Assembly (NCBI RefSeq): GCF_024206495.1
Contig: NZ_JAMBPQ010000001.1
Location: 372,001-436,000 of the forward strand
DNA: 64,000 bases
From: Paraburkholderia sp. CNPSo 3272
GTDB taxonomy: Bacteria > Pseudomonadota > Gammaproteobacteria > Burkholderiales > Burkholderiaceae
Direction: 5' to 3'
Shown: positions 47,782 through 56,590 of the stretch, in pieces
Numbering within the stretch: position 1 is the first letter of the stretch
Layout of the letters: every line of letters starts with the position of its first letter
Position numbers and translations under genes: made by a program
Notes under the pieces: generated by a model
Database searches by the model: none
What the model saw: the letters and a program-made list of their open reading frames with translations, nothing else
What the model was told of the DNA's origin: nothing

Positions 47782-48243
47782 TCAGTCGAACAGCGCCACC
47801 AGTTGATCGATCGAACTCGTCCAGCCCTCGTTGTGCGAGTCGCGCGCCGCTTCGTCGAAGAAGCGCGCGTGCTTGAGCGTGAGGTCGGTGGCGGCCCCGT
47901 CGGCGCGCAGCGTCACCGTGACGAGCGACTCGCGCTCCGGCGTGCTGCGCCATGCCCACGTGAATACGAGCTTTTCGTCGGGCACGACTTCGAGATAGGT
48001 GCCGCTCACGTCGTGGTCCTCGCCGTTCGCGCCGCGCATGATCACGCGAAAGCCCCCGCCCACGCGCACGTCGGCTTCGGCGTGAACGCAGGTGGTGTCG
48101 AACGGGTGCATCCAGCGCATCAGTTGCGACGGCTGCGTCCACGCGGCGTAGACCTTCGCGGCCGTGGCGTTGAGGCGTCGCCGGATGGTGAGGCTGGGAG
48201 ACGGATGGGCGACGCCGGGTCCGGCTGCGGGTTGGGTAGACAT
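47782..48243 (-). CDS. SRPBCC (AHSA1-like) family protein
   Basis: This encodes 153 residues of the START/AHSA1 fold (IRRRLNATAAKVYAAWTQPS, VGGGFRVIMRGANGEDHDVS, WTSSIDQLVALFD at the end). Members bind hydrophobic ligands or activate Hsp90 in eukaryotes; the bacterial role is unclear. It lies 35 bp before DUF899. Its first 124 bp overlap the end of the ArsR frame. Confidence 0.88.
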   Translation of the reverse strand: MSTQPAAGPGVAHPSPSLTIRRRLNATAAKVYAAWTQPSQLMRWMHPFDTTCVHAEADVRVGGGFRVIMRGANGEDHDVSGTYLEVVPDEKLVFTWAWRSTPERESLVTVTLRADGAATDLTLKHARFFDEAARDSHNEGWTSSIDQLVALFD

Positions 48244-48572
48244 GCATCTTCCTCCACGAAAGCGGCGAGTCGATCGAGCGTTTCACTCCAGAACCGTTGA
48301 TAGTGCGCGAGCCACTGCATCGCGTCCTGCATCGGCCCCGCGGCGAGCCGGCACGCCACGGTGCGGCCGGTTTTCGCGCGCGTGACGAGGCCCGCCTGAG
48401 CGAGAACGTCCAGATGCTTCATGACCGCGGGCAGCGACATCGCGAATGGCTGCGCGAGCGCGCTCACCGAGAGTTCGTCGTGCTGCGCGAGGCGTGCGAG
48501 CAGCGCGCGCCGCGTAGGATCGGCGAGCGCCGCGAAGGTGCGGTCGAGGGGAGCGACTTCATACTTAACCAT
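48120..48572 (-). CDS. ArsR-family regulator with extended C-terminus
   Basis: From the ATG at 48570-48572 this is 150 residues; an ATG four codons upstream (48582-48584) is an alternative. The winged helix is typical (LDRTFAALADPTRRALLARL, ELSVSALAQPFAMSLPAVMK). Normal family members end near WSETLDRLAAFVEE. Here the frame continues for about 40 Pro/Arg/Ser-rich residues, overlapping the SRPBCC gene in another frame by 124 bp. The tail probably reflects a lost stop codon. It likely represses this operon. Confidence 0.85.
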   Translation of the reverse strand: MVKYEVAPLDRTFAALADPTRRALLARLAQHDELSVSALAQPFAMSLPAVMKHLDVLAQAGLVTRAKTGRTVACRLAAGPMQDAMQWLAHYQRFWSETLDRLAAFVEEDACLPNPQPDPASPIRLPASPSGDASTPRPRRSTPRGRSRRN

Positions 48573-48712
48573 GCGGTTTAGCATAGGCGATGAGCACGCG
48601 ATGTCAAGGCATGCGCAAGTCATTCGTCAGAAGCGGCGCACACGGCAGCATCGACGCCACTAGAATGGCGATTTCTGCGCGCCGCGCCCTGCTCTCTCTG
48701 CCACGTCACGCC

Positions 48713-49108
48713 ATGCCGTCCAAAATCCGCAACTCGCTGCTCTGAATCTTCGACGCCTTCGAGCGCGAGGCCGGCTATCTGTGCAAGCCGATGTTCGGCT
48801 GCGACGCCGCCTATCTCGACGGCCTGCTGTGCCTCGTGGCCGCCGACCGCGATCCGCCGTTCAACGGCGTGCTGGTCTGCACGTCGCGGGAGAACCATGC
48901 GGCGCTCATCGACGCGATGCCCGCATTGCGAGTGCACCCCGTGCTCGGCAAATGGCTGTATGTGCCGCAAGCCGATGCGGCTTTCGAAGACACGGCCGCG
49001 CAGTTGAGCGCGCTCGTGCTCGCGCGCGACCCGCGCATCGGCGTGGAGCCCAAGCCGCGCAAGCCGCGCAAAGCGGGCAAGGCTCGCAACAGCGTGCTGC
49101 CGGAGTAA
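48713..49108 (+). pseudogene. Hypothetical protein gene interrupted by an in-frame TGA
   Basis: An ATG at 48713 opens a frame reading MPSKIRNSLL, then TGA at 48743-48745, then IFDAFEREAGYLCKPMFGCDAAYLDG and so on (cited by its ends IFDAFEREAGYL and KPMFGCDAAYLDG) to the stop at 49106-49108. The residues on both sides look like one protein of about 131 residues. Translation from the ATG at 48791 would still give 105 residues without a ribosome site. It is distantly like the TfoX N-terminal type, a weak resemblance. It could be a pseudogene, a sequencing error or a shorter real gene. Confidence 0.6.
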
Positions 49109-49126
49109 CGCGCCAGAGGGTGGCGC

Positions 49127-49172
49127 GCAAAAGCCACACGGCCCGCGCCGCCGTGAAGCGACGCGGGCCGTG
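49127..49172 (-). terminator. Possible terminator after the NCS2 permease gene
   Basis: CACGGCCCGCG (49137-49147) and CGCGGGCCGTG (49162-49172) form an 11-bp perfect stem with a 14-nt loop. On the minus strand it is followed by TGGCTTTTGC, a short T-rich tract. It lies 57 bp past the permease stop. Confidence 0.5.
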
Positions 49173-49228
49173 CAGCCGCCCGGGCGGGCCGCCTTGGCCG
49201 CCGGGCGAATGACCGGGTCATCCGGTTA

Positions 49229-50632
49229 TCAGATGGCCCAGCCGCCCAGATAGAACGCGGCCAGCACGCCGGCGATCACCACCGTGCCGACGTTCAGCTT
49301 GCGGATCTCGCCGCTCACCAGGCGGCCGATCACGAGCGTGCAGAAGCCCAGCATGATGCCCGTGACGATGTTCGCCGTGAGCACGATGAACACGGCGCAG
49401 ACGAGGCCCGACATCGAATCGACCATATCGGCCATGTCGAGGCGGCTCACGCTCGATAGCATCATGAGACCGACGTACATCAGCGCGGGCGCCGTCGCAT
49501 ACGAGGGCACGAGGCCCGCGAGCGGCGCGAAGAACATCACCGCGAGGAACAGCACGCCCACCGTGGCGGCGGCGAAGCCCGTCTTCGCGCCCGCTGCCAC
49601 GCCCACCGTCGATTCGATATAGGCCGCGGCCGGCGCGCCGCCCAGGAAGCCCGAGAAGATCGAGCTGACCGAGTCGGCCGTGAGCGCGCGCCCGCCGTTG
49701 ACGATGCGCCCGTTCGCGTCGAGCTGGCCCGCCTGCCCTGCCACGGCGCGGATCGTGCCGGTGGCGTCGAACACGGCCGTCATCACGAGCGCGAGCACGC
49801 TCGGCAGCACGGCGAGCGAGAGCGCGCCCTTGACGTCCATCGCGCCGATCAGCGAGGCATGGCCCGGCGCCGACAGCGAAGGCCACGCGAACACGCCATG
49901 AAAGCTCACGGCCGGATCGATGGCGAGACCGAGCGCCGAGATAGCGACGATCACGATCAGGATCGAGCCCGGCACGCGGCGGCGCACGAGGCCGAAGATC
50001 GCGGCGAGGCCGACCACGGAAAGGATCACGGGCAGCGAGGTGATATGGCCGAGCGAGACCGGCAGCCCCGCGCCCGGATTCTTGACCACGAGGCCCACGT
50101 CATTGGCGGCGATCAGCAGCAGGAACAGGCCGATGCCGATGCCCGTCCCATGCGCGATGCCGTGCGGCAGGTTGCGCAGGATCCACGAGCGCACGCCCGT
50201 CACCGAAATGCCCGTGAACACGAGGCCCATGAGGAACACCGCGCCGAGCGCCACTTCGGGCTTCAGTCCCTTGCCGAGCACGAGGCCGAAGGCGGTGAAC
50301 GCCGTCAGCGAAATGGCGCAGCCGATGGCGATCGGCAGGCGCGCCCACAGGCCCATGAGCAGCGAGCCGAACGCCGTGGTCAGGCACACGGCCACGAACA
50401 CGGCGCTGGTGTCGAAGCCCGCCTTGCCGAGCATGCCTGGCACGACGAACACGGAATAGACCATCGCGAGGAACGTCGTGACGCCCGCAATCGCCTCCTG
50501 ACGCAGCGAGCTGCCGCGCGCGGCAATGTCGAAATAACGGTCGATGAATCCCGAGGCCGGCCCGAATGAATCCGGGGACTCGACTTCGGCGGCGCTCGCA
50601 CCGGCTAGCGGCTGCGCGTGGGGTTCGATCAT
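49229..50632 (-). CDS. NCS2-family purine permease (adenine/guanine/hypoxanthine type)
   Basis: I place the start at the ATG 50630-50632, which has AAAGGAGG eight bases upstream; an earlier start would add 13 residues. This gives 467 residues with about 12 to 14 membrane segments. Motifs of the AzgA/PbuG branch are seen: [55 protein letters not shown] and [20 protein letters not shown]. It should import purine bases by proton symport. The exact substrate cannot be read from the sequence. Confidence 0.92.
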   Translation of the reverse strand: MIEPHAQPLAGASAAEVESPDSFGPASGFIDRYFDIAARGSSLRQEAIAGVTTFLAMVYSVFVVPGMLGKAGFDTSAVFVAVCLTTAFGSLLMGLWARLPIAIGCAISLTAFTAFGLVLGKGLKPEVALGAVFLMGLVFTGISVTGVRSWILRNLPHGIAHGTGIGIGLFLLLIAANDVGLVVKNPGAGLPVSLGHITSLPVILSVVGLAAIFGLVRRRVPGSILIVIVAISALGLAIDPAVSFHGVFAWPSLSAPGHASLIGAMDVKGALSLAVLPSVLALVMTAVFDATGTIRAVAGQAGQLDANGRIVNGGRALTADSVSSIFSGFLGGAPAAAYIESTVGVAAGAKTGFAAATVGVLFLAVMFFAPLAGLVPSYATAPALMYVGLMMLSSVSRLDMADMVDSMSGLVCAVFIVLTANIVTGIMLGFCTLVIGRLVSGEIRKLNVGTVVIAGVLAAFYLGGWAI

Positions 50633-51161
50633 GGTGATTGCCTCCTTTATCAGCGTGCTGAAACGGTTCACGGCTCACCAGCCCGATCCGTCATCAGGTT
50701 TGTCTCGAATTGAATTAGTCGTGTCGACGCGTTGCCGGCGCCTTCTTCAACTTCCCGGCGCTCATCGTTTTGACATCTCTTTATGGATGGAGCGAAGGTT
50801 AGGCGAACACGATTTGCGCTCCCATCGCACGAGTCGCATTGAGTTCATGCCGCGATGCTTATATGCCCGTGTACAGGGCACGGCGTGACGGCCCCCCCGC
50901 GTTTACACCTGGCCGTGAAGCGGGCCGTTGCCGCGCGAACCGGGGCCGGTTTCGTGTGACGAAGCGCGACCGTCCCGGCGCGGGACTTGCGGCGCGTCGC
51001 CTGGCTTGTCGCCTACGCTGGTCGCCTACGCTCGTCGCCGACGCCGTCATTAAGCGGTTCTTAAGCGGATCGGGCCGGTGCGCGGGTTACACTCACGCAT
51101 CCCGACCCGGCTTCCCCTGCCGCGCGCGCGCCGCGCCGGCCGCTCCAAGGAGTTTCAGTAG
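50633..51161. other. Intergenic region with 13-bp tandem repeat
   Basis: These 529 bp lie between the divergent permease and lipoprotein genes. At 51008-51046 three 13-bp units occur (GTCGCCTACGCTG, GTCGCCTACGCTC, GTCGCCGACGCCG, approximate boundaries). No gene, terminator or known riboswitch is visible. The permease promoter should lie near 50640-50800. Confidence 0.5.
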
Positions 51162-52211
51162 ATGAGACGCGGCTTCTTGCGTTCCACACGTCCTGTTTTT
51201 CACTTTCCGTACGCCCTCACGCTGCTGATGCTGCTCACGCTTTCGGGCTGCAGCCTGTTCCGTCCGGCCCCGCCGCCCGAACCGGAAGCGCCCATGGCCA
51301 CGGAGCCCGAGCCGGCCGCCAGCGAGCCCGAGGCCGCGTCCGCGCCCGAGGCGGCAAGCGAGCCGGAGACGGAGAGTACAACCAGGCCGGCGCCGAAGAA
51401 GCCGCGCCCCGCGCCGGTGCACCGCCGCCGTCCGGCGCCGCCGCCGCCCGCGCCCGCGAGCGCCCCGCCGGCGCCGCCCCCGGCGCCCATCGTGCAGGTG
51501 CGCACGCTCGAACGCGGCACTTTCCGCACGCTGCTCGACAGCGAAGTGCAAAAGACCGACGGCAAGGTCGTGGGCCGCGCCGTCGACATGGTCACTGGCC
51601 CCGGCGGCAAGCCCGTCGACGTCGTGGTGAACCTGCAGGGCTTCATGGGCATTGGCGACCGCAAGGCCAACTTCCCGTGGAGCGGCGTGCGTGTGAATAC
51701 CCAGGCGAAAACGCCGGCCATCACGCTCGCCCTGCCTGCGAACCAGTTGCAGGTCCCCGACCGGCCCAAGGCCGGCGCCCCGCAGCCCGGCAACCCCGAG
51801 GCGAGCGCGACGCGCCTGCCGATGCTCGACGCGGACGTGGAACGCGCCAACGGCGGCAAGGTGGGCCGCGTGGTCGACGTACTGCTCGACGGCAGCGCCG
51901 CCCCGCAGGCCGTCGTGCTCGACGTGAGCGGCACGCTCGAGAAACGCCATACGATCGCGGCCGACTGGTCGGCGCTGCGCTTCGTCACGAAGAACAACAC
52001 GCTCGAAGCGCAGCTCGAAATGAGCGATCAGCAGGTGGATGCCTCGCCGCCCTACGCGCCCGACCAGCCGGTGCACGCGGTGGCGCCGGCCGCCCCGCCG
52101 CCGGCTCCGGCCGCTCCGGCTGCTTCGGCCACTTCGGCTGCTTCGGCTGCGCAAGCAGCGCCCGCTGCATCGCCCGTCGCCTCGGCGGCCAACGCCCACG
52201 GTGCCAAATGA
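51162..52211 (+). CDS. Proline-rich lipoprotein with PRC-barrel-like domains
   Basis: This encodes 349 residues, with AAGGAG upstream. The lipobox LSGC places the lipidated Cys at about residue 30. Then comes a Pro/Glu/Ala-rich region (about residues 35-115) likely to span the periplasm or cell wall layer. Two beta-rich modules resembling PRC-barrels follow (LLDSEVQKTDGKVVGRAVDM with DVVVNLQGFMGIGDRK, and MLDADVERANGGKVGRVVDV with HTIAADWSALRFV), and then an Ala/Pro-rich tail. Its stop overlaps the MFS start as ATGA, so the two are coupled. Confidence 0.8.
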   Translation: MRRGFLRSTRPVFHFPYALTLLMLLTLSGCSLFRPAPPPEPEAPMATEPEPAASEPEAASAPEAASEPETESTTRPAPKKPRPAPVHRRRPAPPPPAPASAPPAPPPAPIVQVRTLERGTFRTLLDSEVQKTDGKVVGRAVDMVTGPGGKPVDVVVNLQGFMGIGDRKANFPWSGVRVNTQAKTPAITLALPANQLQVPDRPKAGAPQPGNPEASATRLPMLDADVERANGGKVGRVVDVLLDGSAAPQAVVLDVSGTLEKRHTIAADWSALRFVTKNNTLEAQLEMSDQQVDASPPYAPDQPVHAVAPAAPPPAPAAPAASATSAASAAQAAPAASPVASAANAHGAK

Positions 52212-53473
52212 CGGACGGCACCATGCAACAACCCAATCCAAGCCAGCGCAGCGTGCGCGCGCTCGACTGGCTGAACTTCTTCGTGGCGAACGTACAGACG
52301 GGCTTCGGGCCGTTCATTGCCTCGTATCTGGCATCGCACAAGTGGACCCAGGGCGAGATCGGCCTGGCGCTTTCGGTGGGCACGATCAGCGCGATGGTGA
52401 GCCAGGTGCCGGGCGGCGCGGCTGTGGACGCCTTGCGCAACAAGAAGGCCGCCGCCGCGTGGGCGATCATCGCGATCATCATCTCTGCCGTCCTGCTCGC
52501 CGCGAGCCCGACCGTCGTGGCGGTCATGGCCGCCGAGGTCTTCCACGGCTTCGCCAGTTGCATGCTCGTGCCGGCCATGGCGGCGCTCGCGCTCGCGCTG
52601 GTGGGCCGCCAGAACCTGGGCGACCGGCTTGGCCGCAACGCGCGCTGGGCCTCGATCGGCAGTGCGGTGGCCGCCGGCCTGATGGGCCTGTGCGGCGAGT
52701 ACTGGTCGCCGCGCTCCGTGTTCTGGCTGACGGCTGCGCTCGCGTTGCCCGCGCTCGTCGCGCTCGCGATGATCGAGTACGACCAGAACGCCGCCTACGC
52801 CAAACCCGCGGCCAAGCCCGGCAAGGCCGCCGCGGCACTCGCCGGCGAACCTCGCGAAACGATCTTCGACCTGCTGCGCGACCGGCGCATGCTGACCTTC
52901 GCAGCGTGTGTGGTGCTGTTCCACCTCTCGAACGCCGCGATGCTCAACCTCGCCGCCGGCGAAGTGACGGCCGGCATGGGCGACAACGTTCAGCTCGTAA
53001 TCGCGGCGTGCATCATCGTGCCGCAAGCCATCGTCGCGTTGATGTCGCCCTGGGTCGGCCGCACCGCGCAGGCCTGGGGGCGCCGCCCCGTGCTGATTCT
53101 GGGCTTTTGCGCGCTGCCGCTGCGGGCGCTGCTGTTCGCCGCCGTCGGCAACCCGTATTTCCTCGTGCCGGTGCAGATGCTCGACGGCCTGTCGGCCGCC
53201 GTGTTCGGCGTGATGCTGCCGCTGATCGCCGCCGACGTGGCGGGCGGCAAAGGCCGCTACAACCTCTGTATCGGGCTCTTCGGGCTTTCGGCGGGGATCG
53301 GGGCGACGCTTTCGACGGCGCTGGCCGGCTTTATCGCCGACCATCTGGGCAATACGGTGAGCTTCCTCGCGCTCGCGAGCGCGGGCGCCGCGGCGGTGCT
53401 GATGGTTTGGCTGGCGATGCCGGAGACGCGCGACGCGCTCGAAGAGGAAAACGCCCGCGACGCCACCGTGTGA
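52208..53473 (+). CDS. MFS transporter
   Basis: The ATG at 52208 overlaps the stop of the lipoprotein gene and gives 421 residues. The frame is open upstream but only as a shadow of that gene. Twelve predicted helices are present, with MFS loop features such as GGAAVDALRNKKAAAAWA (between helices 2 and 3), and long segments LTFAACVVLFHLSNAAMLNL and VPVQMLDGLSAAVFGVMLPL. The substrate is unknown; an exporter related to aromatic or drug MFS is possible. A strong terminator follows 80 bp downstream. Confidence 0.9.
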   Translation: MTDGTMQQPNPSQRSVRALDWLNFFVANVQTGFGPFIASYLASHKWTQGEIGLALSVGTISAMVSQVPGGAAVDALRNKKAAAAWAIIAIIISAVLLAASPTVVAVMAAEVFHGFASCMLVPAMAALALALVGRQNLGDRLGRNARWASIGSAVAAGLMGLCGEYWSPRSVFWLTAALALPALVALAMIEYDQNAAYAKPAAKPGKAAAALAGEPRETIFDLLRDRRMLTFAACVVLFHLSNAAMLNLAAGEVTAGMGDNVQLVIAACIIVPQAIVALMSPWVGRTAQAWGRRPVLILGFCALPLRALLFAAVGNPYFLVPVQMLDGLSAAVFGVMLPLIAADVAGGKGRYNLCIGLFGLSAGIGATLSTALAGFIADHLGNTVSFLALASAGAAAVLMVWLAMPETRDALEEENARDATV

Positions 53474-53553
53474 GCGGTGCGCCGCCGGGTCGGGCGCCGG
53501 TTGCGCCTGCGCCTGCGGACGGTGGCGACTCGCCTTTCTCCTGCAAACGAACA

Positions 53554-53582
53554 ACGGCGCCCCTTGGGGCGCCGTTTTGTTC
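53554..53582 (+). terminator. Rho-independent terminator after the MFS gene
   Basis: ACGGCGCCCC (53554-53563) and GGGGCGCCGT (53566-53575) form a 10-bp stem with a tight loop, followed by TTTTGTT. It is about 80 bp past the MFS stop. Confidence 0.9.
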
Positions 53583-53688
53583 TTGTGCAGCTTTATGACA
53601 TCGGCATGACGAGGTGTGACCAGCCACGTGGCAGGTGAGCGGCGGGCGGCCTACCCGCGCGGGCGACCGGTGCGCGCAGGCACTCCGC

Positions 53689-54162
53689 TCAGGCGGCCAG
53701 CGCCTCGTCCAGACGCGCCGCGACCACGGCGTTGGGCAGGTTGTCGAGCTTGCTTGCGAGGATCATCGCGTCGGCGTTGGCCGGGCGATGGCGGCGGTTG
53801 GGGCTCGGCCGGAACACCGCGTCGCCGCGACGTATCTTCTCGCCGGTCAGCGCGCAAATGGCGCTGCGGCGCGCCGTGCAGACCCGCCACAACTGGTCGG
53901 AGTAACGGCCGTAGGTGGCGTCGCTCCAGCAAACGGTGATGCTGTCCGGATCATGCCGCCGGATCAAGGTGATGCCCTGCGCATCCCACGAACGGACCGT
54001 GGCGCGCCGCCGGTTGGCCGCCTCCGATGCGCCGCGTGTGATGGGTACCGGTTTGCAGCTTCTGCCGCCTTCGAATTCGCTGTCCAGGCTCAACGGCTCG
54101 GAAGCCGCGGACAGAAGGTCAATAGTTTGTTGCCAAACGCTGCCGGTATCTAATTTCGTCAT
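53689..54162 (-). CDS. DUF3331 domain protein
   Basis: This encodes 157 residues with the DUF3331 pattern found mainly in Burkholderia and relatives: RSWDAQGITLIRRHDPDSIT, VCWSDATYGRYSDQLWRVCT, ARRSAICALTGEKIRRGDAV and FRPSPNRRHRPANADAMI. Its cysteines (VCTARRSAICALTG) might bind a metal. Function is unknown. A short dyad, TGCAC-CTC-GTGCA, lies just before the ATG and could mask the start or be an operator. Confidence 0.85.
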   Translation of the reverse strand: MTKLDTGSVWQQTIDLLSAASEPLSLDSEFEGGRSCKPVPITRGASEAANRRRATVRSWDAQGITLIRRHDPDSITVCWSDATYGRYSDQLWRVCTARRSAICALTGEKIRRGDAVFRPSPNRRHRPANADAMILASKLDNLPNAVVAARLDEALAA

Positions 54163-54923
54163 AATGCACCTCGTGCACGTGGAAACGATTCAAATATGCC
54201 GGTCGAATAAGCACTCTGCCACGTCCGGATTATAGCGTGTCCAACTCGCAATCCACAGGAAAAACGCAATTTTCACACGATAATGCGAAACGCAAAAAAC
54301 GAGATAGCAGGGCTTTCAGTTCCGACTGCAAGCCTCCAATGTTGGTTTCTTTACATCTGTGAACTTTTTTGCCGATTTGATGATACTTAACAATCTCACT
54401 GCGGAAAAAATAACCGGTTTCAGGCGGGATGTGACAAGTCGCGCGCTTTTCTCCCATAACTGAATTGTTACGGCGCCCGCCGCATCCTGCGCCCCGGACC
54501 GAGCCTGGAATACCGCCCATGGCCGTTCTCACGGCCTTTACCGGCAGCGCGACGACCCCACTCTTACACACGGGATATGACCGATCAATGAAACGCAAGG
54601 CTTCTATTTGGCATCGGCGCATCAGACATATCACATACTAAACGTCAGTCTATTGGACGCGAAATTCTCGCACGAAGCTTGCAGTCCCCACACCCAGCGA
54701 ATATCGAAGCATTCCACTATTCGAAAAGCAATTAATGGATTTCGGATATTGCTTTAGACGCATGCCGCGCGCCGATGGTGACATTGTGCAACTCGCAGGA
54801 GGCGAATAGCAACAAAACGGTGATGTTACGAGCACTGTCGTGCGCACCGAAAGTCAGCGCACTAATCCGACATTGAATCCGCGGATAAAGACAACCGAGT
54901 GAAGATATCGCGCGGCGCGCGTC
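54163..54923. other. AT-rich intergenic region without a convincing gene
   Basis: These 760 bp are distinctly less GC-rich than the window. The longest open frames (54230-54634 and 54650-54847 on the minus strand) encode Cys- and Arg-rich peptides that lack ribosome sites and recognisable folds, so I do not call them. No tRNA, integrase remnant or repeat is seen. The promoter for the DUF3331 gene should lie near 54170-54260. Confidence 0.5.
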
Positions 54924-55832
54924 TTACGCGCCGCGGCCCTGATCGAGAAATTCGCCGGCGCGCACCTTGAGCATGGCGCCGAAGTCATCGAGCCAGCCAA
55001 TGGAAAGCCGCCAGCTTTGCCAGTACAGTTCGACGTCGAGCGCCCGGCCGGGCGTGAGCTCGACGAGTTCGCCGCGCGCGAGATGCGGCGCGATCATGCG
55101 CTCGGGGCACATGCCCCAGCCCAGGCCGTTCAGGCAGCAGCGCAAAAAACCGGCTACGTGGGGAATCCAGTGCAGTGGCGCGTCGATCTGCGCGCGCGTA
55201 ATGCGGCGAATGAAGCGCTTTTGCAGTTGATCCTTGGGATTGAACTCGACGCACGGCGCGTGGCGCAGCGTGTCGCGCGTCACGCCCTGCGCGAAATGCC
55301 GCTCGAAGAACGCCGGCGAGCACACCGCCAGGTAACGCATGCGCCCAAGGCGCGTCGAGCGACAGCCCTGCACGGGCTCCGCCTGCGTCGTGACGGCCCC
55401 CTGCACGCTGCCGTCGCGCATGCGTTGCGCGGTGTGATCCTGGTCGTCGATCACGAGGTCGAGCAGAATGCCGCGCTCGACGCAGAAGGCCGCCACGGCG
55501 TCGATGAACCAGGTGCCCACGCTGTCGTCGTTGACGGCCACGCGCAGCGTCGGCCGCGCCGCCCCCAGCGCGCTCGTGAAAGTCGGCATCGCCCCGCCCA
55601 GTTCCGCCTCGAGCAATTGCACGCGCTCCGTATGACGGCACAGCAGGGCGCCGGAAGCCGTCGCGACGCAAGGCTGGCCGCGCTTCACGAGCACGGTGCC
55701 CACGCGCTCCTCCAGCAGCTTCACGCGCTGCGAAACCGCCGAGGGCGTAACGTTGAGCGCGCCCGCGGCGCGATCGAACGAACCATGCCGCACGACGGCG
55801 GCGAGCGCATCGAGCAAGGCATAGTCGAGCAT
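54924..55832 (-). CDS. argP: LysR-family regulator ArgP
   Basis: This 302-residue ArgP (IciA/LysG) regulator carries the winged helix LLDALAAVVRHGSFDRAAGA, then NVTPSAVSQRVKLLEERVG. The effector domain fits ArgP (VAVNDDSVGTWFIDAVAAFC, HAPCVEFNPKDQLQKRFIRR). In E. coli ArgP binds arginine or lysine and activates argO. Here it is divergent from an argO homologue with 140 bp between, which supports the assignment. Confidence 0.93.
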   Translation of the reverse strand: MLDYALLDALAAVVRHGSFDRAAGALNVTPSAVSQRVKLLEERVGTVLVKRGQPCVATASGALLCRHTERVQLLEAELGGAMPTFTSALGAARPTLRVAVNDDSVGTWFIDAVAAFCVERGILLDLVIDDQDHTAQRMRDGSVQGAVTTQAEPVQGCRSTRLGRMRYLAVCSPAFFERHFAQGVTRDTLRHAPCVEFNPKDQLQKRFIRRITRAQIDAPLHWIPHVAGFLRCCLNGLGWGMCPERMIAPHLARGELVELTPGRALDVELYWQSWRLSIGWLDDFGAMLKVRAGEFLDQGRGA

Positions 55833-55859
55833 TAGCGTTCCTTAATCCGGTTAATGAAA

Positions 55860-55883
55860 ATGAGCTTTGCTTATGTGGCTCAT
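55860..55883. promoter_or_regulatory. Candidate ArgP operator, ATGAGC-N12-GCTCAT
   Basis: A perfect 6-bp inverted repeat (55860-55865 and 55878-55883) stands in the argP/argO intergenic region, 28 bp before the argP start. TTAATGAAAATGAGC and GCTTATGTGGCT around it are AT-rich for this genome. Confidence 0.5.
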
Positions 55884-55972
55884 GGCGGCAGACTAGCGCC
55901 ATTCCCTGTCGATGTCCAATGCAGGCGCCGCGCACCGCGCCGCCCGCGGCTCCTGCCTTCTTCGCAACCGTC

Positions 55973-56590
55973 ATGAACTGGCTCGCTTTCACTCACGGCG
56001 CGGCGCTCTGCGCCTCGCTCATCGTCACGATCGGCGCACAAAATGCGTTCGTGCTGCGTCAGGGCATCCTGCGCTCGCACGTCGGCAAGATCGTCCTGCT
56101 CTGCGCACTCTCCGACTTCGTGCTGATCGGCGCGGGGGTAGGCGGCGCTTCGGCGCTCGTCGAGCGCTACCCGACCTTCGTGCACATCGTGCTGTACGTG
56201 GGGCTCGCCTGGCTCGTGTGGTTCGGCATCGGCGCGCTGCGCCGTGCGGTGCGCCCTTCGCACGCGGTGCTGGACAGCCATGCTGCGGCGGATGCCCCCG
56301 CGCAGCGCGCGTGGCCGATCATCCTCATGACGCTCGCGTTCACCTGGCTCAATCCGCACGTGTATCTCGACACCTTCCTGCTGATCGGCACGGCCGGCGC
56401 GCGAGAACCGCAGGGCAGCCGCCTCGCCTTCGCGATCGGCGCAATGTCCGTGAGCGCGGTGTGGTTCGTCGCGCTCGGCTATGGCGCGCGCGTGCTCGCG
56501 CCGCTGTTCCGGCGTGCGGGTGCATGGCGCGTGCTCGACGGCGCCATCGGCGGCATGGTGCTGTTGATCGCCTTCGCGCAACTGCGTTGA
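55973..56590 (+). CDS. argO: Arginine/lysine exporter of the LysE/ArgO family
   Basis: From the ATG at 55973 this is 205 residues, the family length; an upstream frame from 55919 only adds a Pro/Ala stretch. Family signatures are HGAALCASLIVTIGAQNAFV, RQGILRSHVGKIVLLCALSD and LAFTWLNPHVYLDTFLLIG (the NPHVYLDT motif). About six helices are expected. It exports excess basic amino acids and is controlled by the divergent ArgP. After the stop a 7-bp hairpin (56591-56622) without a T run is present. Confidence 0.94.
   Translation: MNWLAFTHGAALCASLIVTIGAQNAFVLRQGILRSHVGKIVLLCALSDFVLIGAGVGGASALVERYPTFVHIVLYVGLAWLVWFGIGALRRAVRPSHAVLDSHAAADAPAQRAWPIILMTLAFTWLNPHVYLDTFLLIGTAGAREPQGSRLAFAIGAMSVSAVWFVALGYGARVLAPLFRRAGAWRVLDGAIGGMVLLIAFAQLR

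Noticed and set aside
48743-48745. Selenocysteine or readthrough TGA
   Set aside because: No selenocysteine insertion structure is visible after the TGA and the protein is not of a known selenoprotein type. A nonsense mutation or error is simpler.
54230-54634. Minus-strand open frame of 134 codons
   Set aside because: There is no ribosome site, no recognisable fold and an odd Cys/Arg-rich composition in an AT-rich gap.
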